DNA from: a bacterium
GTDB lineage: Bacteria > Ratteibacteria > UBA8468 > B48-G9 > JAFGKM01
Direction: 5' to 3'
Assembly (NCBI GenBank): GCA_029548585.1
Contig: JAKPNC010000082.1
Location: 1-8,748 of the forward strand
DNA: 8,748 bases
Part shown: piece after piece, positions 1-5,832 of the stretch
How positions within the stretch are numbered: position 1 is the stretch's first letter
Layout: each line of letters begins with the position of its first letter
Made by a program: the position numbers and the translations under genes
Notes under the pieces: generated by a model
The model's input: the letters and a program-made list of their open reading frames with translations, nothing else
Database searches by the model: none
What the model was told of the DNA's origin: nothing

Positions 1-248
1 AAAGACCTTCCCTCTGCCTTCTCGATATCCCGGAGAAAAGAAAGCAGACCCCGGGGAGAGAGGAAGGTCGTGCATTCAACAACCCCGTTGAGGAATGTGC
101 CTCCCCTTGCGTTTTCAGCCGGGATTGAAGAGAAGAAGGCAGATATCCTGGTTATAGGGGCATTTAGATCAAGATGCTTAAGAGCCCTTATGATATGCCT
201 CTTCCTGTCGCCCTTGTTGCTCCCGACTCCTATGTATACCCTGGCCAT
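1..248 (-). CDS. folK: 2-amino-4-hydroxy-6-hydroxymethyldihydropteridine diphosphokinase (HPPK), N-terminal part, cut by window edge
   Basis: HPPK transfers pyrophosphate from ATP to 6-hydroxymethyl-7,8-dihydropterin, the step before dihydropteroate synthase in folate synthesis, in the cytoplasm. The 82 visible residues show the family pattern: an N-terminal strand followed by GVGSNKGDR at residues 7-15, then TFLNGVV at 51-57, and LSPRGLLSFL at 63-72 leading into IEKAEGR. The Mg-binding DxD motif and catalytic loops that follow in this family lie beyond the left edge, so catalytic competence cannot be judged. The ATG at 248-246 shares its first base with the TAA stop of the upstream apgM-like gene (TAATG), which points to translational coupling; an AGGA lies only 2 nt upstream. 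It is the last visible gene of the miaA-purB-apgM-like-folK operon. Sure of family; full length not visible. Confidence 0.9.
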   Translation of the reverse strand, partial: MARVYIGVGSNKGDRKRHIIRALKHLDLNAPITRISAFFSSIPAENARGGTFLNGVVECTTFLSPRGLLSFLRDIEKAEGRS

Positions 249-1294
249 TATCCTGAAAATGCCTCCATGAAGAGCCTGCCCTTTTTAATGTGCCGGCCTG
301 GCCTCGGGGGAGAAGGGGAACCGTTGGAAGAAAGGCAGTAAATCCCCCATTCGTTTTTAACCGGGCTGTTCCTTCCGGAAAAGGAATCAAGGATGAATAA
401 GATTCTGAAATCTTCCCCTTCAGCGGTGTCTGTCATATGGCCGAGCAAATCCCTGTCTAACCTTTCGAACCTCTTGAGCCAGATCGAATGATTTTCTTCC
501 GGCTCAAGAGAGTTGATTGCCCATAGAAAACTTTCCCCGCCATACATCGATATGTCGCTTATCTCTTGAAAACCCAGGATCTCCGCCGTTCCCTTCAGAC
601 CGTTCTCCGTGGACAGGCAGAGAGTCCGTTTTCCTATACGGTCGGAGAATGAAACCACCTGCCTTTTTTGCCCCATACCCCAGAGCCACAAAATATTTCC
701 GGAAGGTTCCGACAGGTCCTCCCTGACCATGTTTATGGGGTGACCGGGAAGAACCCCGGCAGAATTAAGAATTATTGAGTTTATCTCGCTGAATTCCCTC
801 TCCGTGTGCAGGATATCCCTGAACCTCCTGTTAACCAGGCTGCCCGGAAACGGGATATCTTTCATGGGCAGGCCTTTTTGGAACCAGATAATAGCCTCCC
901 CTCCTTTAACTCTGAACCTGAACCTATCATCGTCAGGGATTACAGAACGGAGGAGCCCGTTGATTTCCCTGTCGGTAAGCTTCAGGTCAGCCTCTATTAT
1001 CCTTCCGTCTGCAGATGAAACGAAACCTGCAAGGAAAAACGTTCCGGAGGTTTCGTTGAAAGAATGATTTTCGAGGCTTCTTATGTAGGACTCGCCGGGA
1101 AAATCCGAGACGTCTCCGAAAAGGCCGAAATAAGCCTTCTCGAAAGTCCTGCCCAGCCTTATATACCCCCATCTTCCCTTATCCGTTAATTTTTTAAAAT
1201 TGGGTACGTCGGCATAATCGAAAAGGGGCTTGCCCCGGAATTTTTCCTTCAGCAGCCGGCCGTATCCGTGAAGGGTGATAACCAGGTTTTTCAT
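248..1294 (-). CDS. ApgM-like protein (archaeal-type cofactor-independent phosphoglycerate mutase family), probable pseudoenzyme
   Basis: 348 residues, somewhat shorter than the roughly 400 usual for ApgM, a metalloenzyme of the alkaline phosphatase superfamily that interconverts 2- and 3-phosphoglycerate. Family landmarks: an N-terminal strand with HGYG at 9-12, KPLFDYADVPNFKKL at 22-36 (like TPLExAxTPNxDxL), a lid-like region around 86-140, GHPINM at 184-189, GNILWLWGMG at 199-208, STENGLKGTAEILG at 228-241, and a C-terminal strand RILFILDS at 297-304. The catalytic parts are degraded: the first metal Asp is His9, the GSDTAH serine motif is replaced by residues around RTFEKAY (49-55), the DHxTP motif reads DSFSG (303-307), and the later RTHT motif is absent. 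Only His269 (ENHS) and Asp303 look retained. Mutase activity is therefore unlikely and the role is unknown. The start overlaps the purB stop by 4 nt (ATGA), with only a weak ribosome site. Alignment is from memory. Confidence 0.75.
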   Translation of the reverse strand: MKNLVITLHGYGRLLKEKFRGKPLFDYADVPNFKKLTDKGRWGYIRLGRTFEKAYFGLFGDVSDFPGESYIRSLENHSFNETSGTFFLAGFVSSADGRIIEADLKLTDREINGLLRSVIPDDDRFRFRVKGGEAIIWFQKGLPMKDIPFPGSLVNRRFRDILHTEREFSEINSIILNSAGVLPGHPINMVREDLSEPSGNILWLWGMGQKRQVVSFSDRIGKRTLCLSTENGLKGTAEILGFQEISDISMYGGESFLWAINSLEPEENHSIWLKRFERLDRDLLGHMTDTAEGEDFRILFILDSFSGRNSPVKNEWGIYCLSSNGSPSPPRPGRHIKKGRLFMEAFSG

Positions 1295-2580
1295 TTTATT
1301 TTTCCGAACATCCCGTCAAGATGTTTCAGGAGACGCCTTGAATCAAATATATCGGCGAGTTCCTCCATGGAAAGATGTTTTCCTATGACCGGGTCATCCT
1401 TTACCAGCGAAGGGAAATCCCTGTTGTCCCTTATTGCTTCAAAGGCCTTATCCTGTACCATCCCGTAAGCCTCCTTCCTGGAAAGCCCCTTCATGACAAG
1501 CTTGTTAAGAAGAGCCTGGGAAAAAAAGACCCTGCCGTTCATCTCCATGTCTTTCACCAGTTTTTCCCGGGATACATCGAGACCCTTTATGACCCTGTTG
1601 AGAAGGTGCAGAAGGTAGTCGAGAAGTATCGTTGATTCGGGGAAAATGATCCTTTCGGCGGAAGAATGGCTTATATCCCTTTCGTGCCAGAGAGGGACGT
1701 TTTCCAGTGAAACGCCGGCATTCTTCCTGATTACCCTTGAAAGCCCGCAGATCCTTTCGCTGAGTATCGGGTTCCTCTTGTGGGGCATTGCGGAAGAGCC
1801 TTTCTGCCCCTTTCCGAAAGGTTCGGCCATTTCGGAGATCTCTGTCTGCTGCAGCAATCTGACCTGCAGGGCGACCTTTTCGCATGAAGCCGCAACCATC
1901 CCCAGGACGGAGAGAAAAAATGAATGCCGGTCTCTCGATATTACCTGGGTTGCAAATATCTCCCTTTCCAGGGAAAATTTACCGCACACGTATTCCTCCA
2001 CCCTCGGATCAACGTTCGAAAAGGTCCCGACGGCCCCCGAAAGCTTCCCGACGCTTATTTCCCTTACGGCCGCCTCCATCCTTTCAACATTCCTGAGAAA
2101 CTCGCAGTGCCACCCGGCGAACTTGAATCCAAGGGTTACAGGCTCGGCATGTATGCCGTGGGTCCTGCCTATCATGACCGTGTCCCTGAACTCCATCGCC
2201 TTCTCCCTCAGGGAGGCCGCAACCATTTTTATGTCCTCAAGGAGAAGGTTTCCCGCTTCCCTGAGCTGGAGCGCCAGCGAAGTATCCAGTATGTCAGAGG
2301 ATGTCAGCCCGTAATGTATGTATCTGCCGAACCTGCCTGCGGTTTCGCTTACCTGTTCAACAAATGCGATTACATCGTGCCCTGTAACCTTCTCTATCTG
2401 GTTTATCTTCCCGATGTCAAGCCTAGCATTCTTACAAACCTCATCGGCGGCTTCCGCCGGTATTATCCCTATCCTGCCCCAGCCCTCGAGAGACGCAATC
2501 TCTATATCGAGCCATTTTTTGAACCTGTTTTCATCGCTCCATACCCGGGCCATTTCCGGTCTCGTGTATCTCGGTATCAT
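1291..2580 (-). CDS. purB: adenylosuccinate lyase
   Basis: Catalyses two beta-eliminations of fumarate in purine synthesis: SAICAR to AICAR, and adenylosuccinate to AMP. A cytoplasmic homotetramer of the fumarase/aspartase superfamily. The 429 residues match the family length. Motifs: the opening RYTRPEMARVWSDENRF, TGHDV at 66-70, TSSDILD at 93-99, RTHGIHAEP at 139-147 with the general-acid His, the signature GSSAMPHKRNP at 261-271 on the flexible loop carrying the catalytic Ser, and HERDISHSSAER at 299-310. All key positions look intact. I chose ATG at 2580-2578 rather than the adjacent in-frame GTG at 2583, because GGGAGG at 2590-2585 sits 4 nt before the ATG but almost touches the GTG. The gene starts 10 nt after the miaA stop and its TGA overlaps the ATG of the apgM-like gene. 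Confidence 0.97.
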   Translation of the reverse strand: MIPRYTRPEMARVWSDENRFKKWLDIEIASLEGWGRIGIIPAEAADEVCKNARLDIGKINQIEKVTGHDVIAFVEQVSETAGRFGRYIHYGLTSSDILDTSLALQLREAGNLLLEDIKMVAASLREKAMEFRDTVMIGRTHGIHAEPVTLGFKFAGWHCEFLRNVERMEAAVREISVGKLSGAVGTFSNVDPRVEEYVCGKFSLEREIFATQVISRDRHSFFLSVLGMVAASCEKVALQVRLLQQTEISEMAEPFGKGQKGSSAMPHKRNPILSERICGLSRVIRKNAGVSLENVPLWHERDISHSSAERIIFPESTILLDYLLHLLNRVIKGLDVSREKLVKDMEMNGRVFFSQALLNKLVMKGLSRKEAYGMVQDKAFEAIRDNRDFPSLVKDDPVIGKHLSMEELADIFDSRRLLKHLDGMFGKIK

Positions 2581-2584
2581 CACT

Positions 2585-2590
2585 CCTCCC
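2585..2590 (-). promoter_or_regulatory. purB ribosome binding site (decides the start)
   Basis: GGGAGG on the minus strand, 4 nt before ATG at 2580. It fills most of the 10 nt gap between the miaA stop and the purB start, and favours the ATG over the GTG one codon upstream. Confidence 0.8.
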
Positions 2591-3526
2591 TTATGCCTCG
2601 AGGAATAACCGGCTTATCTTCTCAGCCGTTTTAACCTCGTCCTCGATCTCTATCCACGTGCCTTCTTCTTTCCTGAACCAGGTAAGCTGTTTGCGTGCAT
2701 ATACCCTGGTCTTCCTCTTCACGGTTTCCTTCAATTCCTCCAGTCCGCATTTTCCCGCAAGGAAATCAAGGATTTCCGGATATCCTATCGGAGCCTTGTG
2801 GAGAAGGGCCTTCTCCAGCCCTTCTTCCTTGAGCCTGCGAACCTCGTCTATCCAGCCGGACCTGAACATTTCTTCAACCCTCAGGTCTATCTTATTATAC
2901 ATTACTTCCCTCTTTCTTGTAAGGATAAAATAAACGGGCGTGCCCGCTTTAAGTATGGAATCTTCCGGCCTCACCGTATGCCAGAAACTTATCGGTTTTC
3001 CAGTAAGCATGAATACCTCGAGCGCCCTCGATATCCTCTTCCGGTCATTCTTATGTATTCTCGAGGCCGCTTCCGGGTCCGCCGAATTCAACCCGAAGTA
3101 AAGATCCGGAGTGCTCTTTTCTGCCAGTATCTTCCTGGCTTCCCTTTTCTTTTCCTCATCTACAGGAGGCATTGTAAAAACACCCCTGAGAAGGCTCCTC
3201 AGGTAAAGCCCGCTGCCTCCTGCAACCACGGGCACACGGCCGCCTTCGAGTATCTGCCCTGCGATGGATACCGCTTTCCTTACAAACGAGCTTACATCAA
3301 AACTTTCGGCCAGAGATATGCAGTCAACGAGATGGTGGACAACCCTGCTCCTCATTTCCGGCGAAACCTTGTCCGTTCCTATGCAGGTTTCCCTGTAAAA
3401 CTGCATGCTGTCAGCCGATATTATCTCTCCGTCCAGCCGGATGGCAGCTTCAAAGGCAACCTTCGACTTGCCTATACCCGTAGGTCCTCCGATTACAAGG
3501 ATCTTTGATATTTCTTTCTTTTTCAT
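2591..3526 (-). CDS. miaA: tRNA dimethylallyltransferase
   Basis: Adds a dimethylallyl group from DMAPP to N6 of A37 in tRNAs reading UNN codons, giving i6A and supporting reading-frame fidelity. From the chosen start it is 311 residues, the normal length. Motifs: P-loop GPTGIGKS at 14-21, SADSMQFY at 37-44 (catalytic Asp plus tRNA contact), GGSGLYLRSLLRG at 103-115, and RKQLTWFR at 278-285 near the C terminus. The frame is open upstream to 3661, but the family N terminus begins with MKKKEISKILVIGG just before the P-loop; the extra 45 residues would lie wholly over the divergent gene and are not family-like. A second possible start is the ATG at 3544, six codons earlier. Neither start has a visible Shine-Dalgarno sequence. 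First gene of the miaA-purB-apgM-like-folK operon. Its 5' end contains the -35 box of the divergent gene. Confidence 0.96.
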   Translation of the reverse strand: MKKKEISKILVIGGPTGIGKSKVAFEAAIRLDGEIISADSMQFYRETCIGTDKVSPEMRSRVVHHLVDCISLAESFDVSSFVRKAVSIAGQILEGGRVPVVAGGSGLYLRSLLRGVFTMPPVDEEKKREARKILAEKSTPDLYFGLNSADPEAASRIHKNDRKRISRALEVFMLTGKPISFWHTVRPEDSILKAGTPVYFILTRKREVMYNKIDLRVEEMFRSGWIDEVRRLKEEGLEKALLHKAPIGYPEILDFLAGKCGLEELKETVKRKTRVYARKQLTWFRKEEGTWIEIEDEVKTAEKISRLFLEA

Positions 3527-3534
3527 AATATAAT
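3505..3534 (+). promoter_or_regulatory. sigma70-type promoter for the UDP-sugar pyrophosphorylase gene
   Basis: TTGATA at 3505-3510 (5 of 6 to TTGACA), an 18 bp spacer, and a perfect TATAAT at 3529-3534. Initiation would fall near 3541, leaving a leader of about 16 nt before the ATG at 3557. The -35 box and most of the spacer lie inside the first codons of miaA on the opposite strand, so polymerase here could interfere with the start of the miaA operon. Confidence 0.65.
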
Positions 3535-3556
3535 ACAATAACATAAACGGGGTAAC

Positions 3557-4957
3557 ATGGATAAATACTTGAAACATGCCGGATTGTCCGGCGATAGCGG
3601 GAAGGGGAAAAAACTGGTCCGGATCCTTGAAAGATACCGGCAGGAACATGTATTGGAACATATTGGCAGACTCTCCGGCCGTAAGAAGGACAGGTTCATA
3701 AAAGAAGCTTCGGCTCTTGACCTTAAACTCGTCCTGGACCTCTATTCTGAAATATCCCGGGGCAGGCCGTCAAGGCCGGGATACGCCAGGATAGACCCCC
3801 CGCGGGTATACAGACCCACTGAACCCGGCGTGAACGGAATGTTGTACGGGATGGGAGAAACATCAATAGGAAAAGGTGAAAACGGGGTATTGATTGTCGC
3901 CGGAGGCCAGGCAACAAGGCTCAGGTACCCTTATCCGAAAGGTATGTATCCGGTAACGCCCGTAAAAAAGAAATCCCTTTTCATGCTGCTCTCAGAAAAG
4001 GTCCGGGCTGTTTCCTTGCGTTACGGTGCGGATATACCCCTTCTCATAATGACCAACCCCGAAAGTGATATCCTTGTAAAGCGCTATTTTGAAAAAAACG
4101 GTTTCTTCGGACTCGGCAGAAAAAACGTTCTTTTCTTCCAGCAGGAACTACTGCCTTCGGTTTCCCCGGGAGGAAAACTGGTTATAAGGGAAGACGGCCT
4201 GCTCGCGTCAAGCCCCGACGGCCACGGAGGCTGCCTGAAAGCGGCATTTAAATCGGGCGTTGCAGGCAAGCTGAAGGAAAGAGGAATAAGGAGGTTATTT
4301 TACTGTCACGTAGACAATCCTCTTGTAAAAGTTCTCGATCCGCTCTTTTTGGGGTACCACCTCAGGAGCGAAGCGGATTTTTCTCTCAAGACCGTCAGGA
4401 AGAGGCCGGGGGAAAAGGTCGGCACGTTTCTTTATGCTGATGGAAAGGCAGCCGTCGTGGAGTACATTGAACTGAACGAGGTCCTGGATGAAAGGGGAAG
4501 CAGCCATGCTGTGGAAGCATTCGACAGCGGCAGCATCGGAGTACACCTGATTGAATTATCATTCATGGAATCCCTCTTCTTCAAAAGCGGCGGCCTTCCT
4601 TACCACCGGCAGGAAAAAGAACTTCAGGTCGAGGGAGGCAAAAGGATCGGGATATGGAAATTCGAGACCTTCATATTCGATGCAATCCCATTTGCAGGGA
4701 AGGTTTCATGCATGGAGACTTCAAGGGAGGAGGAATTTGCCCCCCTTAAGAATTTCTCAGGAATGGATTCTCCCCGAGATGTCAGGGAGGCGATGTCGTC
4801 ACTCCACAGGAAATGGCTTACCTCGGCAGGGATCAGGGTGAAGGAAAAAACGGAGGTCGAAATAAGCCCGCTCTTCGCCCTGGATGAAAGTGATTTCGCA
4901 AGAAAGATGAAAGGCAGAAAGCTTCTTCTACAGGGGAAATCCCTTTACATAGAATAA
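3557..4957 (+). CDS. UDPGP-family nucleotidyltransferase, UAP1-like UDP-sugar pyrophosphorylase
   Basis: Predicted to form a UDP-sugar and pyrophosphate from UTP and a sugar 1-phosphate (GlcNAc-1-P, GalNAc-1-P or Glc-1-P), feeding cell-wall or polysaccharide synthesis. 466 residues, the usual size of the eukaryote-type (UAP1/AGX) family and unlike GalU or GlmU. Landmarks: nucleotide loop VAGGQATRL at 114-122 followed by PKGMYPV at 127-133 with the conserved Lys128; the FFQQELLPSV stretch at 193-202; SPDGHGG at 219-225; CHVDNPLVKVLDP at 250-262; VEYIELNE at 301-308; and FAPLKN at 394-399 with its Lys. The loop deviates: Ala119 where Gly is usual in GGQGTRLG, and Arg123 in place of the last Gly. 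The precise sugar cannot be told from sequence. A weak GGGG ribosome site at 3549-3552 precedes the ATG. Monocistronic, divergent from miaA, convergent with thyA. Confidence 0.88.
   Translation: MDKYLKHAGLSGDSGKGKKLVRILERYRQEHVLEHIGRLSGRKKDRFIKEASALDLKLVLDLYSEISRGRPSRPGYARIDPPRVYRPTEPGVNGMLYGMGETSIGKGENGVLIVAGGQATRLRYPYPKGMYPVTPVKKKSLFMLLSEKVRAVSLRYGADIPLLIMTNPESDILVKRYFEKNGFFGLGRKNVLFFQQELLPSVSPGGKLVIREDGLLASSPDGHGGCLKAAFKSGVAGKLKERGIRRLFYCHVDNPLVKVLDPLFLGYHLRSEADFSLKTVRKRPGEKVGTFLYADGKAAVVEYIELNEVLDERGSSHAVEAFDSGSIGVHLIELSFMESLFFKSGGLPYHRQEKELQVEGGKRIGIWKFETFIFDAIPFAGKVSCMETSREEEFAPLKNFSGMDSPRDVREAMSSLHRKWLTSAGIRVKEKTEVEISPLFALDESDFARKMKGRKLLLQGKSLYIE
3578..3592. repeat. perfect hairpin GCCGGA-TTG-TCCGGC near a divergent start
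   Basis: A 6 bp perfect inverted repeat with a 3 nt loop, 21 nt inside the pyrophosphorylase coding start (codons 8-12). In a miaA leader starting further upstream it would lie in the untranslated region. No T-run follows on either strand, so it is not a simple intrinsic terminator. It may be an operator or mRNA structure, or chance. Confidence 0.4.
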
Positions 4958-4965
4958 TTCCCGGG

Positions 4966-5832
4966 TTAAGATGTTGCGCCTTTTTTCCCGGTTTTCCGCT
5001 CCATTTCAAGAAGCTGCCTTCCGTATTCGAATCCCGCAACGGCAACAGGATCGTCCGACCTCACACTTCTGCTCCTGAGCCTGTCCTCGTTGTAAAAGTC
5101 CCTTTTTTCCATCATGGTGAGGAATCTCTTCCTGAAATCGTCGAAGCTGTCACCGTAAATGTGGTAAGAATCTGTTATATCTGTGTACTGGCCGGCCGTG
5201 ACACTGACACCAGACCTTTCCGATATCCTTTCCGCCATGAATTTCTGGAGACATGTAAGCCCGAATATGTTCATGAAAGCCGCCCTGTATGCATCCCTTG
5301 AACGCCAGTGAACGTTCATGACAAGCCTCCTGTGCCCTTCATGCTCCAATACCCTGCACCAGATCCTTTGAAGGCATGGAGGATCGTACGTCAAGGGATC
5401 GTAGAAGGGTATCCAGGTAACAGCCTGCGCCCTTCTCGAATAAGGGACGTCGGAAAGCTTCCTGACAAGGTAATCAACCTGGTCGACATGCATCTTTTCT
5501 GCAGACTCCGGGAGGCGGTAATTGAAAAGCCTGTCGTGGTAGGTATATGTCCATTTCTTCTCCGCTGGATTTATCCAGTGGTCGTGTACTCCATTAACAA
5601 CCTCCTGCCTGTATTTTTCAAGGTCTTCAAGGCCTCCGGGAAAACCGAGGTGTATCCTGGGCTCAGAGAAAGGATCCCTTATAACCATGATCATGGTCGC
5701 ATCCCTGCTTTCGGCCACGCCCGGAGAATCGTATTCGGTCCTGACAGAAATGCCTTTTTCCCACAACTCGACCAGGCTCCGCTCCCAGACTTCAGCAACC
5801 GTATTTCCTTCAACCCTGATTACCGGCAACAT
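4966..5832 (-). CDS. thymidylate synthase homologue, archaeal/methanogen-type ThyA family
   Basis: Family role: reductive methylation of dUMP to dTMP with methylenetetrahydrofolate, or a related pyrimidine C5 alkylation. 288 residues. The ThyA core is visible: paired arginines SRR at 132-134 (phosphate binding from the partner subunit), catalytic Cys153 in PPC at 151-153, RSRD at 177-180 matching the phosphate-contacting RSxD motif, Asn188 in FMNIF at the position of the uracil-reading Asn, and DSYHIY at 221-226 with the His/Tyr pair that contacts deoxyribose. The His that usually follows the Cys is Leu154, and the LGxPFN loop reads RAAFMN. Retained Asn argues for a uracil rather than cytosine substrate. 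Start chosen at 5832 because AAGGAGGT at 5844-5837 lies 4 nt upstream; the frame is open to 5901. It overlaps the polX 3' end by 13 nt. True dTMP synthesis is plausible, not proven. Confidence 0.8.
   Translation of the reverse strand: MLPVIRVEGNTVAEVWERSLVELWEKGISVRTEYDSPGVAESRDATMIMVIRDPFSEPRIHLGFPGGLEDLEKYRQEVVNGVHDHWINPAEKKWTYTYHDRLFNYRLPESAEKMHVDQVDYLVRKLSDVPYSRRAQAVTWIPFYDPLTYDPPCLQRIWCRVLEHEGHRRLVMNVHWRSRDAYRAAFMNIFGLTCLQKFMAERISERSGVSVTAGQYTDITDSYHIYGDSFDDFRKRFLTMMEKRDFYNEDRLRSRSVRSDDPVAVAGFEYGRQLLEMERKTGKKGATS

Noticed and set aside
369..386. TTCCTT/AAGGAA inverted repeat
   Set aside because: Short, within the apgM-like coding sequence, and low in stability.
1646..2314. Long plus-strand open frames opposite purB (also 1924-2634)
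   Set aside because: They are antisense to a clear purB gene, lack ribosome sites and have serine- and proline-rich compositions typical of shadow frames.
2798..3508. Plus-strand open frame of 236 codons opposite miaA
   Set aside because: Wholly antisense to miaA with all its motifs; no family features.
3527..3661. A 45-residue N-terminal extension of miaA
   Set aside because: It would lie over the pyrophosphorylase start, is not family-like, and the P-loop is correctly spaced from Met at 3526.
4961..4995. Stem CCGGG/CCCGG as a bidirectional terminator
   Set aside because: A 5 bp stem with a 21 nt loop and only four T on one side is too weak to call.
5684..5697. 14 bp perfect palindrome ACCATGATCATGGT
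   Set aside because: It lies inside thyA coding sequence for a Met-Ile-Met-Val run, with no promoter nearby; chance and codon content suffice.
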